From positions 4,208,001 to 4,272,000 of the forward strand of contig NZ_CP143867.1 of assembly GCF_036416795.1 (NCBI RefSeq): DNA of 64,000 nucleotides. Direction: 5' to 3'. Each line of letters begins with the position of its first letter. Within the stretch, counting starts at the first letter, position 1. The position numbers were made by a program, and so were the translations under genes. Below are positions 41,450 to 50,050 of the stretch, piece by piece. The notes beneath the pieces are model-generated. The model saw only the letters and a list, made by a program, of their open reading frames with translations, did no database searches and was not told the DNA's origin. This stretch comes from Bacteroides sp. MSB163. GTDB taxonomy: Bacteria; Bacteroidota; Bacteroidia; Bacteroidales; Bacteroidaceae.

Positions 41450-41923
41450 ATGAGAAAAATTGATTTAATCGTCATTCATTGCAGCGCCACCCGCGCTGAC
41501 CGTTGCTATACGGAATATGACTTAACCACAGACCACCTGCGCCGGGGATTCTCCGGCGCAGGTTATCATTATTATATAAGGAAGAACGGGGATATCAAAA
41601 ACCTTCGCCCGGTTGAAAAACCCGGTGCGCATGCCCGCGGATACAACGCCCGCTCAATTGGTGTGTGCTATGAAGGCGGGCTGGATGTGAATGGCCGGGC
41701 TTCTGATACAAGAACGGATTTACAGAAACATTCTCTTCGTGTATTGGTGATGTTGTTGTTGAAGGATTATCCGGGCTCCCGGCTGGCAGGTCATCGTGAC
41801 CTTAGTCCTGACTTGAACGGCAATGGCGAAATAGAACCGGAAGAGTGGATCAAGGAGTGTCCGTGTTTCAATGCTGAGACTATTTTGCAGGAAACGCCCG
41901 TCAATCCGGGCTATTTTATATAA
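41450..41923 (+). CDS. N-acetylmuramoyl-L-alanine amidase (157 aa)
   Basis: T7-lysozyme-like Amidase_2 domain. Zinc ligands are probably His10 (IVIHCSATRA), His115 (GHRDLSPDLNGNG) and a Cys of the CPCF motif (137/139); GAGYHYYIRKNGDI supplies the substrate-side Tyr. No signal peptide is visible, as in phage endolysins, so release might depend on the neighbouring membrane peptide. Last gene of the cassette; ferritin follows on its own promoter. Confidence 0.92.
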   Translation: MRKIDLIVIHCSATRADRCYTEYDLTTDHLRRGFSGAGYHYYIRKNGDIKNLRPVEKPGAHARGYNARSIGVCYEGGLDVNGRASDTRTDLQKHSLRVLVMLLLKDYPGSRLAGHRDLSPDLNGNGEIEPEEWIKECPCFNAETILQETPVNPGYFI

Positions 41924-41961
41924 AAAATGTTATCAAATGAACAATGTCTGTGTATCATTGT

Positions 41962-41969
41962 TACTTTTG
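41962..41969 (+). promoter_or_regulatory. -7 element of the ferritin gene
   Basis: TACTTTTG, exact consensus, 31 bases before ATG 42001. Confidence 0.6.
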
Positions 41970-42000
41970 TAATGATTTCAATTTAATTAAAAATACGATT

Positions 42001-42480
42001 ATGATTACTGAAAAATTACAAAATGCAATTAACGAGCAGATTACAGCTGAAATGTGGTCGGCTAACATGTATTTGGCTATGTCTTTCTATATGGAGAAAG
42101 AAGGATATTGTGGTATGGCACATTGGTTGAAAAAACAGTGGGCTGAAGAGAACGAACATGCCTGTGCATTGGCTGATTACGTAATCAAACGTGGCGGTAA
42201 AGCCAAAGTTGATAAGCTGGATGTAGTTCCTAATGATTTCGGTACTCCGCTGGAAGTATTTGAACAGGTGTATAAACACGAGTGCCGTGTATCCGAAATG
42301 ATCGACAAGTTAGTGGATGTGGCTGCCGCCGAAAAAGATAAAGCAACGCAGGACTTCCTGTGGGGATTTGTACGCGAACAGGTAGAAGAAGAGGCAACTG
42401 CTGCAGGTATCGTTGATATGATTAAGAAAGCCGGTGCAACCGGTGTCTTCTTTGTAGATGTGAAATTGGGCGAACGTTAA
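42001..42480 (+). CDS. ftnA: Ferritin (159 aa)
   Basis: Non-haem bacterial ferritin storing iron. Four-helix bundle with ferroxidase ligands in ITAEMWSANMYLAMSFYMEK (Glu17), EENEHA (Glu50, His53) and VREQVEEEATAAGIVDMIKK. Start ATG 42001 matches the family N-terminus MITEKLQNAINEQI; an in-frame extension to 41944 would pass through the promoter. Own promoter and terminator, so monocistronic. Confidence 0.95.
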   Translation: MITEKLQNAINEQITAEMWSANMYLAMSFYMEKEGYCGMAHWLKKQWAEENEHACALADYVIKRGGKAKVDKLDVVPNDFGTPLEVFEQVYKHECRVSEMIDKLVDVAAAEKDKATQDFLWGFVREQVEEEATAAGIVDMIKKAGATGVFFVDVKLGER

Positions 42481-42510
42481 TAGTCTTTTTGATATAGAAT
42501 TGCCAAGGCA

Positions 42511-42547
42511 AAAAAGCCGCTTGATTTTATTCAGGCGGCTTTTTTTA
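42511..42547 (+). terminator. Terminator of ftnA
   Basis: AAAAAGCCGC ... GCGGCTTTTTTT stem with 14-base loop. Confidence 0.85.
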
Positions 42548-42617
42548 TTTCTTTTTGGCTGTTTCGGTATTTTAATCTACCTTTGCTACTCTTTATTGAC
42601 ACGTACTATGAGTTACT

Positions 42618-44879
42618 ATGCATATGGGCAAAATAAATCTTAAATACCTTCTTTGGATAATGTTGAGCAGCTATGTTCTGAGTGCTTGTTCGGAGATGGA
42701 AACCCGAAAAGTGCTGGTGGTGCACTCTTATGAGAAATCTTATGCCGCTTATCCTGATTTTAATGAAATGATTGCCGAAACTTTCCGGAAGAGAGGGATT
42801 GATGCCGAACTCCGTACGGTGTATTTAGATTGTGAGGCCTATCAGGATAGCTTGGAATCCTTGTATCTGCACTCTCTGCTGGATGAAGTTTCCGAAAACT
42901 GGGAACCGGAAATTATACTGGTCAATGATGACCAGGCAACTTATTCGCTGCTGAAGTGCGGACATCCGCTGGCGAAGCAACTTCCTGTTGTTTTTGGTGG
43001 AGTGAATTACCCTAACTGGTCTCTTATAAAGCAATATCCCAACGTGACCGGATTTCGTGATAAAATAGATTTTATGGCGAATATCAAGGTTGCGAAAGAG
43101 ATATTCGGGAAGGAGATACATCTCTTCACTATTATAGACTCCACTTACTTGGATAAACAAATAAGGAAGGATGCTTGGGAACAGTTGAAAGACGAGAAGG
43201 TGGAAGGTTTCATGAACTCAAAAGAATTCAATTCCAGGGAATGGAAGGAGTTTGTAAAAGAAAAGAGTTATACGTATTTTGCCGGGCTTACTGTCCGGCT
43301 TCAGAAGGATCGTTCGGATGCCGGACTACTTTGGAGTTTAAGCCAATACACAAGAGATAGGTGTTATCTTCAGTTGAAAAGAGATTTTACGACTGTCAAT
43401 ATCGGTAATATCTGTTCTAGTCCCAGTTTGACGGCCATCAATGAAGGTTTTGGTTATGGCGAGAAACTGTTGGGGGGATATATGACGACGATCCCGATAC
43501 AGGTAGGGGAAATGGTGGATGCAGCGGTCAGGATTTTGCATGGTGAGAAACCTTTGGATATGCCCATCGCAAACAGTGCTAAAGAGTATGTGGTAGATTG
43601 GGAGGTGATGAAACAGAGGGGGCTTTCGAAGACGGATATTCCAGAGAAGTATTCTATTATCCATATTCCGTTCAGTAAGGAATATCCTTGGCTGTGGGGA
43701 GGAATTGTTTTCTCAACTACAGTTCTATTGATTATGCTGTTTGTCTTGTTGTTTTTCCTCTATCGTCGGGAGCAGGGGAGGAAAAAGAAAGCTCTCAATG
43801 CGTTGGAGGATGAAAAAGAAACGTTGGCGCTGGCTATTGAGGGGAGTGATACGTATGCGTGGAAGTTGGAGAATGATTATTTTATATTCGAGAGTGATTT
43901 CTGGAAGTCGCAGGGAATGATGTCGAAGGTGCTTACGTTTGACAAACTGATTAAGTTTATTCATCCGGAATGCCGGGATGAAGTGGAGGAAAATTGGAGG
44001 AAGATATCCTTAGTCCGTAAGGTGGCGGTACAGGTGCGTTGCGACTTCAACGGAAAGGGATATCAATGGTGGGAATTCCGGTATAAGACCATTGCGTTGC
44101 CGGATGGCGGCTATAAGGCTGCCGGACTATTGCTGAATATACAGGACATTAAAGATCGTGAACATGAACTGGAAGAGGCGCGTCTGCTGGCGGAAAAAGC
44201 CGAGCTGAAACAATCGTTCCTGGCGAATATGAGTCACGAGATACGCACTCCGCTGAATGCGATTGTCGGCTTTTCCAATATATTGGCAGCTGATGAAGAA
44301 CTGGAAACGGATGAGCGCTGTGAGTATATCAAGACGATCAACAGGAATAGTGATTTGTTGCTGACACTGATAAATGATATCCTGGAACTTTCACGGCTTG
44401 AGTCGGGCTATATGTCCTTTGAATTTGCTCCATGCGGAGTGGGGGAATTGGTGGATGAAATCTATCAGACCCATCAGATGTTGATATCGGGACAGTTGGA
44501 ATTTATTAAAGATAAGGATACGGTGCCGGTAAGGATAAATGTAGATAAAGGACGGTTAGTGCAAGTGATAACTAATTTCCTGAATAATGCGTCCAAATTT
44601 ACGGCTTCGGGGTATATCAAACTGGGATACCGTTATCTGCCTGATACTTCGGAAGTGGCGATTTATGTGGAAGATACAGGCTGCGGCATTCCATATGCCG
44701 AGCAGAAGATGATTTTCAACCGGTTCTATAAACAAAATGAATTCTCACAGGGAACAGGTCTGGGACTTTCTATCTGCCAGGTGATTGTGGAGAAACTACA
44801 AGGAAGGATCGAACTGTGGTCGGAACAGGGGAAAGGGAGCAGATTTACAGTGGTGGTAAAGGCTACAAGCTACGAGTAA
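42618..44879 (+). CDS. Membrane sensor histidine kinase with periplasmic-binding-like sensor (753 aa)
   Basis: Lipobox-like LSAC (Cys24) ends the N-terminal hydrophobic segment. The sensor region (30-355) resembles ABC-type substrate-binding domains (VLVVHSYEKSYAAYPDFNEM, LPVVFGGVNYP). Then a transmembrane helix (about 361-382), a PAS-like domain (about 405-515), a HisKA H-box NMSHEIRTPL with His540, and HATPase_c with N, G1 and G2 motifs (FLNNASKFT, VEDTGCGIP, GTGLGLSIC). There is no receiver domain and no response regulator nearby. It may act on an unlinked regulator; ligand unknown. Confidence 0.88.
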   Translation: MHMGKINLKYLLWIMLSSYVLSACSEMETRKVLVVHSYEKSYAAYPDFNEMIAETFRKRGIDAELRTVYLDCEAYQDSLESLYLHSLLDEVSENWEPEIILVNDDQATYSLLKCGHPLAKQLPVVFGGVNYPNWSLIKQYPNVTGFRDKIDFMANIKVAKEIFGKEIHLFTIIDSTYLDKQIRKDAWEQLKDEKVEGFMNSKEFNSREWKEFVKEKSYTYFAGLTVRLQKDRSDAGLLWSLSQYTRDRCYLQLKRDFTTVNIGNICSSPSLTAINEGFGYGEKLLGGYMTTIPIQVGEMVDAAVRILHGEKPLDMPIANSAKEYVVDWEVMKQRGLSKTDIPEKYSIIHIPFSKEYPWLWGGIVFSTTVLLIMLFVLLFFLYRREQGRKKKALNALEDEKETLALAIEGSDTYAWKLENDYFIFESDFWKSQGMMSKVLTFDKLIKFIHPECRDEVEENWRKISLVRKVAVQVRCDFNGKGYQWWEFRYKTIALPDGGYKAAGLLLNIQDIKDREHELEEARLLAEKAELKQSFLANMSHEIRTPLNAIVGFSNILAADEELETDERCEYIKTINRNSDLLLTLINDILELSRLESGYMSFEFAPCGVGELVDEIYQTHQMLISGQLEFIKDKDTVPVRINVDKGRLVQVITNFLNNASKFTASGYIKLGYRYLPDTSEVAIYVEDTGCGIPYAEQKMIFNRFYKQNEFSQGTGLGLSICQVIVEKLQGRIELWSEQGKGSRFTVVVKATSYE

Positions 44880-44910
44880 CCTGTAGCCGGTAACTCGTAG
44901 CCCGTAGCTT
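44859..44910. repeat. Hairpin of the word GCTAC at the end of the kinase gene
   Basis: Left arm AGGCTACAAGCTACGAGTAA (from 44859, overlapping the last codons and stop), right arm GGTAACTCGTAGCCCGTAGC (44889-44908). The word is shared with the hairpin at 53441-53515. It may serve as a terminator between convergent genes. Confidence 0.6.
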
Positions 44911-44918
44911 ATCGTGCT

Positions 44919-46109
44919 TTAGCGCGATAATACTCCAAGTTCTTTTCCTACCTTAATAAATGCTTCTATACACTTGTCCAGATGTTCTCTTTCGTGTCCG
45001 GCAGAGATCTGTACACGGATGCGTGCCTGGTCTTTCGGAACTACGGGATAATAGAATCCGGTGACGTAAATGCCTTCTTCTTGCATCCGGGCGGCGTAAA
45101 TCTGTGAAAGTTTGGCATCATACAGCATCACGGCGCAGATGGCACTTTGTGTAGGCTTGATGTCAAATCCGGCGGCAGTCATTTTCTCGCGGAAGTAATT
45201 GACGTTTTCTACTAATTTGTCATGCAGGGCATTGCTTTCTCTCAGCATATTGAAGACTTCGATGCTTGCGCCGATCACGGCAGGAGCAACAGAATTGGAG
45301 AACAGATACGGGCGACTGCGTTGGCGCAGCAGGTCGATAATCTCTTTGCGTCCGGTGGTGAATCCGCCCATGGCTCCGCCAAAAGCTTTGCCCAGTGTAC
45401 CGGTGTAAATATCCACACGTCCGTAAGTTTTGAATAGCTCGCTCACGCCGTGGCCTGTAGGACCTACTACACCGGCAGAGTGAGATTCGTCTACCATTAC
45501 CAGGGCATCGTACTTTTCCGCCAGATCACAGATTTGATCCATCGGAGCCACGTTGCCGTCCATGGAGAAAACGCCGTCTGTTACAACAATGCGGAAACGC
45601 TGGGCCTGTGCTTCTTGCAGACACTTTTCCAGTTCGGCCATGTCGGCATTGGCATAGCGGTAACGTTTGGCTTTGCACAGGCGTACACCGTCAATGATGG
45701 AGGCATGGTTCAGGGAATCGGAGATGATAGCATCTTCCTCGCTGAATAGAGGTTCGAACACTCCACCATTGGCATCAAAACAGGCAGCATATAGTATGGT
45801 GTCTTCGGTTTTGAAATAGTCGGAGATAGCGGCTTCCAGTTCTTTGTGGATGTCTTGTGTTCCGCAGATGAAACGTACGGAAGACATGCCGTAGCCACGG
45901 TGATCCATCATCTTTTGGGCAGCGGTAATCAGTCGCGGATGGTTGGACAAACCCAGGTAATTGTTAGCGCAGAAATTCAGCACTTCCTTCCCTTTTACGG
46001 TGATGGCGGCTTGTTGCGCACTCTCGATCAGGCGCTCTTCTTTGTAGAGTCCGGCCTCTTTGATTTCAGCAAGCGTATTGCTGAGGTGTTCTTTCATTTT
46101 CCCGTACAT
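44919..46109 (-). CDS. kbl: Glycine C-acetyltransferase (2-amino-3-ketobutyrate CoA ligase, 396 aa)
   Basis: PLP-dependent alpha-oxoamine synthase cleaving 2-amino-3-ketobutyrate with CoA to glycine and acetyl-CoA. PLP-lysine motif YTGTLGKAFGGAMGG; DESHSAGVVGPTGHG and CANNYLGLSNHPRL are family signatures. Full length. Divergent from the SDR threonine dehydrogenase gene that makes its substrate, so the pair forms a threonine-to-glycine pathway. Confidence 0.95.
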   Translation of the reverse strand: MYGKMKEHLSNTLAEIKEAGLYKEERLIESAQQAAITVKGKEVLNFCANNYLGLSNHPRLITAAQKMMDHRGYGMSSVRFICGTQDIHKELEAAISDYFKTEDTILYAACFDANGGVFEPLFSEEDAIISDSLNHASIIDGVRLCKAKRYRYANADMAELEKCLQEAQAQRFRIVVTDGVFSMDGNVAPMDQICDLAEKYDALVMVDESHSAGVVGPTGHGVSELFKTYGRVDIYTGTLGKAFGGAMGGFTTGRKEIIDLLRQRSRPYLFSNSVAPAVIGASIEVFNMLRESNALHDKLVENVNYFREKMTAAGFDIKPTQSAICAVMLYDAKLSQIYAARMQEEGIYVTGFYYPVVPKDQARIRVQISAGHEREHLDKCIEAFIKVGKELGVLSR

Positions 46110-46217
46110 AGCTTTATAAATTAAAAGTTTGTCATCTTATTACTAAACGATACAAAGGACACGATTTTTCTTCAAATAAACAATAGCAAAATGATAGAAT
46201 AATGAAAAAAAAGTATG

Positions 46218-46225
46218 TATATTTG
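46218..46225 (+). promoter_or_regulatory. -7 element of the threonine dehydrogenase gene
   Basis: TATATTTG, exact consensus, 38 bases before ATG 46264, within the 154-base divergent region with kbl. Confidence 0.6.
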
Positions 46226-46263
46226 CACGTCTCTAAGGATGGAGCACCTTATAAATAAGTCGT

Positions 46264-47220
46264 ATGAAGAATATTTTGGTAATTGGAGCAACCGGACAGA
46301 TAGGTTCGGAACTCACATTGGAATTGCGTAAACGTTATGGAGATGACCATGTTATAGCCGGATACATTCCGAGTGCTATGCCTAAAGGAGAATTGAAAGC
46401 ATCGGGGCCTTCTGCTATTGCTGATGTAACCGACCGTCAGTCTATTGAAGTGGTGGCGCGCCAATTCAAGATTGATACGATTTATAATCTGGCAGCTTTG
46501 CTCTCGGTGGTTGCCGAAAGCCGTCCGGCTATGGCTTGGAAAATTGGTATAGACGGATTATGGAATGTGCTGGAAGTGGCGCGTGAATATGGCTGCGCAG
46601 TGTTTACTCCGAGTTCTATCGGTTCGTTTGGAGAAGCTACGCCTCATGTGAAGACGCCGCAAGATACGATTCAGCGTCCTCGTACGATGTATGGCGTAAC
46701 CAAGGTAACTACTGAATTGTTGAGCGATTATTATTATACTAAATATGGAGTAGATACCCGTGCGGTTCGTTTTCCGGGCATCATTTCCAATGTAACTCCT
46801 CCGGGAGGGGGGACTACAGACTATGCGGTCGATATTTTTTACTCCGCAGTGAAAGGTGAAAAGTTCGTATGCCCTTTGAAACCCGGTACTTATATGGATA
46901 TGATGTATATGCCCGATGCGCTGAATGCAGCCATTTCGTTGATGGAAGCAGCACCGGCACGTCTGAAGCATCGGAACGCTTTCAATATCGCTGCCATGAG
47001 TTTTGATCCGGAAGAAATCTGCCGGGAGATAAAAAAGCATGTACCCGATTTTGAAATGGTATATGAGATTGACCCATTGAAGCAATCCATTGCCGACAGT
47101 TGGCCCGACAGCTTGGATGACAGTTGTGCTCGTGAAGAGTGGGATTGGAAACCGCAATATGATTTAGAATCCATGACGGTGGACATGCTTGAGAAGTTAA
47201 GAGCTAAACTAAATAAGTGA
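46264..47220 (+). CDS. SDR-type L-threonine 3-dehydrogenase (318 aa)
   Basis: Extended short-chain dehydrogenase of the NAD-dependent epimerase superfamily. Nucleotide-binding GATGQIGSEL, catalytic TPSSIGSFG with Ser/Thr and the YxxxK motif in MYGVTKVTTE; PGIISNVTPPGGGTTDYAVD is typical of the short-chain threonine dehydrogenases found next to kbl. It oxidises threonine to 2-amino-3-ketobutyrate. UDP-sugar epimerase is the alternative, but context argues against it. Confidence 0.88.
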   Translation: MKNILVIGATGQIGSELTLELRKRYGDDHVIAGYIPSAMPKGELKASGPSAIADVTDRQSIEVVARQFKIDTIYNLAALLSVVAESRPAMAWKIGIDGLWNVLEVAREYGCAVFTPSSIGSFGEATPHVKTPQDTIQRPRTMYGVTKVTTELLSDYYYTKYGVDTRAVRFPGIISNVTPPGGGTTDYAVDIFYSAVKGEKFVCPLKPGTYMDMMYMPDALNAAISLMEAAPARLKHRNAFNIAAMSFDPEEICREIKKHVPDFEMVYEIDPLKQSIADSWPDSLDDSCAREEWDWKPQYDLESMTVDMLEKLRAKLNK

Positions 47221-47240
47221 CCTTCAGGGGCCGGTAAAGA

Positions 47241-48089
47241 ATGAGAAAAATAGGATTGGGGTTCTTGCTTCTCGTTTTCTTGGTGTCGTGCGGCAACAAG
47301 AAGACGAAGATGGATCCTTTTGCGACAATCACCAATTTGGTGGATTCGGCTGCACACAAAGCTGATACTGTACCACAGGCTGAAGTTGATAATGACCCTA
47401 AGCCAATAGAAGCGGATGAATCGTTTGATGATTTCGTCTATAGTTACGCTTCGGATGACGCCCTGCAACGGCAGCGGACTAAGTTTCCATTGCCTTTTTA
47501 CGACGTTGATAAACCTTCTAAAATAGAGAGGGGGGAGTGGGAACATGATTATCTGTTTACCCAGCAGAGCTATTACACATTGCTCTTCGATGATGAAGAT
47601 GACTTGGAATTGGTGGGAGATACTGCCTTGACATCCGTACAGGTGGAATGGATTTTGCTGGAAAACCGTATGGTGAAGAAATACTATTTTGAACGTATCA
47701 AGGGTGTCTGGATGCTGGAAGCTATTAATCTCCGGCAGATAGAGCAGGGGGAGAATGAAGACTTCGTTGCGTTTTATTTGCGTTTTGTGACTGATAGTGT
47801 TTATCAGAGCCGGCATATTCGCGAACCTTTAGAGTATATCACGATAGATCCGGATGATGAATTCTCTATCCTGGAGACTACACTCGACTTGAACCAGTGG
47901 TATGCTTTCCGTCCGGTATTGCCTGTAGACAAACTGTCCAATATCAATTACGGACAAAAGAATAGCGATTACTCTAATACGAAAATCCTGAAAGTAAATG
48001 GGATTGGAAATGGATATACCAATATTTTCTATTTTCGCAGACATCGCGGAGAGTGGGAGTTATATAAGTATGAGGATACGAGTATTTAG
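47241..48089 (+). CDS. DUF4348 lipoprotein (282 aa)
   Basis: Lipoprotein signal peptide MRKIGLGFLLLVFLVSCGN with the lipidated Cys in LVSC, then an acidic linker and a single globular beta-rich domain I know as DUF4348 from Bacteroidota (WILLENRMVKKYYFERIKGV, WMLEAINLRQIE). Function unknown. It starts 20 bases after the dehydrogenase and ends 24 bases before murB, so it may be co-transcribed with both. Confidence 0.85.
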   Translation: MRKIGLGFLLLVFLVSCGNKKTKMDPFATITNLVDSAAHKADTVPQAEVDNDPKPIEADESFDDFVYSYASDDALQRQRTKFPLPFYDVDKPSKIERGEWEHDYLFTQQSYYTLLFDDEDDLELVGDTALTSVQVEWILLENRMVKKYYFERIKGVWMLEAINLRQIEQGENEDFVAFYLRFVTDSVYQSRHIREPLEYITIDPDDEFSILETTLDLNQWYAFRPVLPVDKLSNINYGQKNSDYSNTKILKVNGIGNGYTNIFYFRRHRGEWELYKYEDTSI

Positions 48090-48113
48090 GAAATTACGAA
48101 TGACGAATGACGA

Positions 48114-49112
48114 ATGATGGAGCATGAGATGAGAAAAATACCCAATACATTCGGACTTGATGTAGAAGCTGCCGTGTTTTTGGAATACAGCTCAGTAGAA
48201 GAATTGGAGAAGTTGATTGCCGCCGAACGCATTACTTCTCCTTATCTGCATATTGGAGGAGGGAGCAATCTGCTGTTTACCGGAAATTATGAGGGGGTGA
48301 TATTGCATTCGCGCATTGGCGGCATTGAAGTAACGGCTGAAGATGAAGAAAAGGTTTCGGTGCGTGTAGGTGCCGGTGTGGTGTGGGATGATTTCGTGGG
48401 CTATTGTACGGATCGAGGTTGGTATGGAGTTGAAAACCTGTCTCTTATTCCCGGGGAGGTGGGAGCTTCGGCTGTACAGAATATCGGTGCTTATGGCGTG
48501 GAAGTGAAAGATCTGATTTCTTTCGTAGAAACGGTGAACATACAAGGGGCGAAGCACGTTTACCAAACGGATGAATGTGATTATTCATACCGGAACAGTG
48601 TTTTTAAACGGCCGGAAATGAAGCAGGTGTTTGTTACGCATGTTGGTTTCTCTTTGAGTAAGAAAGAGTCTTATACATTGGACTATGGTACTATTCGTCA
48701 GGAACTTGAGAAATACCCGAAAGTTGACTTGAAGACATTACGACAGGTTATTATCAATATTCGTGAAAGTAAATTGCCTGATCCGAAAGTACTGGGTAAT
48801 GCCGGAAGCTTCTTTATGAATCCTGTCGTTGCACGTGAAGTTTTTGAAGCTTTACGGGAACAATATCCTCAGATGCCTTTTTATGAAATGGGTGCTGACC
48901 GGATAAAAATTCCTGCCGGTTGGATGATAGACCAGTGTGGTTGGAAGGGGAAATCGCTGGGACCTGCCGCCGTGCATGATAAGCAGGCATTGGTGTTGGT
49001 AAACCGGGGTGGGGCAACGGGGGCTGATATCGTAGCCCTTTCGGATGCTGTAAGGGCGTCAGTTCGCGATAAGTTTGGCATTGACATACATCCCGAAGTG
49101 AATTTTATTTGA
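48114..49112 (+). CDS. murB: UDP-N-acetylmuramate dehydrogenase (332 aa)
   Basis: FAD enzyme reducing UDP-GlcNAc-enolpyruvate to UDP-MurNAc in peptidoglycan synthesis. FAD-binding GGGSNLLF and GENLSLIPGEVGASAVQNIG-like stretch (VENLSLIPGEVGASAVQNIG), catalytic Ser region GNAGSFFMNPVV, and C-terminal HPEVNFI with catalytic Glu. It is the long (type I) form with an insertion YSYRNSVFK. Preceded by a triple ACGAATG repeat. Confidence 0.95.
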   Translation: MMEHEMRKIPNTFGLDVEAAVFLEYSSVEELEKLIAAERITSPYLHIGGGSNLLFTGNYEGVILHSRIGGIEVTAEDEEKVSVRVGAGVVWDDFVGYCTDRGWYGVENLSLIPGEVGASAVQNIGAYGVEVKDLISFVETVNIQGAKHVYQTDECDYSYRNSVFKRPEMKQVFVTHVGFSLSKKESYTLDYGTIRQELEKYPKVDLKTLRQVIINIRESKLPDPKVLGNAGSFFMNPVVAREVFEALREQYPQMPFYEMGADRIKIPAGWMIDQCGWKGKSLGPAAVHDKQALVLVNRGGATGADIVALSDAVRASVRDKFGIDIHPEVNFI

Positions 49113-49178
49113 AGTAATCATGATTATCAGAGGTCGCTTTTGAAAGAACTGATGATTGATAATTAATATGTAATTAAA

Positions 49179-49943
49179 GTGAAACTAAGAATATTAGGAA
49201 GCGGAACATCGACAGGAGTGCCTGAAATAGGTTGTAAGTGCGAAGTTTGCACTTCTGCCGATCCGCGTGATAACCGCTTGCGTGCGTCTTCTTTGTTGCA
49301 TACGGATGATGCGGTGATACTGATTGATTGCGGACCGGATTTCCGGGAACAGATGTTGAGGGTAGCCTCATTTGAAAAAATAGATGGAGTGCTGATTACT
49401 CATGAGCACTATGACCATGTAGGAGGGTTGGATGATCTTCGTCCTTTCTGCCGTTTCGGCGAGATTCCCATATATTCCGATGACTATACGGCAACTCACT
49501 TGCGTGCACGAATGCCCTATTGTTTTTTGGAACATAAATATCCCGGTGTACCTCAGATTTTCTTGCAAGAAGTGGAGCCGGGAAAAAACTTCTTTATCAA
49601 TCATACGGAGATTATTCCTTTTCAGGTGATGCACGGGCGTCTGCCTATTCTGGGGTATCGTATAGGTAAGCGTTTGGCTTATATTACAGATATGCTGACC
49701 ATGCCTGAAGAGTCCTATGAACAATTGCAAGACTTGGACGTTCTGGTTGTGAATGCCTTGCGTGTCAAGCCGCATCCTACGCATCAGAGTATTTCCGAGG
49801 CATTGGAGACGGCGAAGCGCATCGGTGCGCGCGAAACTTATTTTATTCACATGAGCCATCATGCCGGATTGCATGGCGAACTCGAAAAGCAGCTTCCACC
49901 TGATGTGCATCTGACTTTTGATGGAATGGAAATAGAGTTTTAA
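49179..49943 (+). CDS. MBL-fold metallo-hydrolase, PhnP-like (254 aa)
   Basis: Metallo-beta-lactamase fold phosphodiesterase-like protein. GSGTSTGVPEIGCKCEVCTS resembles the PhnP zinc region, and the main metal motif is THEHYDHVGGLDDLRP; further ligands lie in VMHGRLP, YITDM and HMSHHAG. GTG start at 49179. Possible cyclic phosphodiesterase; no phosphonate genes are nearby, so the substrate is open. Confidence 0.88.
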   Translation: MKLRILGSGTSTGVPEIGCKCEVCTSADPRDNRLRASSLLHTDDAVILIDCGPDFREQMLRVASFEKIDGVLITHEHYDHVGGLDDLRPFCRFGEIPIYSDDYTATHLRARMPYCFLEHKYPGVPQIFLQEVEPGKNFFINHTEIIPFQVMHGRLPILGYRIGKRLAYITDMLTMPEESYEQLQDLDVLVVNALRVKPHPTHQSISEALETAKRIGARETYFIHMSHHAGLHGELEKQLPPDVHLTFDGMEIEF

Positions 49944-50050
49944 AGGCAGGCATTCTAAAACTTTTTATATCTACTAAAGTTTTTGAAACATTTGTTTTGT
50001 TTTATTAGTAGAAATACTTATTTTTGCCGAAACTTGATGCCTGAAAAACC

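Noticed and set aside
37466..41923. Complete prophage
   Set aside because: No integrase, terminase, capsid or tail genes are visible; flanks are housekeeping genes and no attachment-site repeats were seen.
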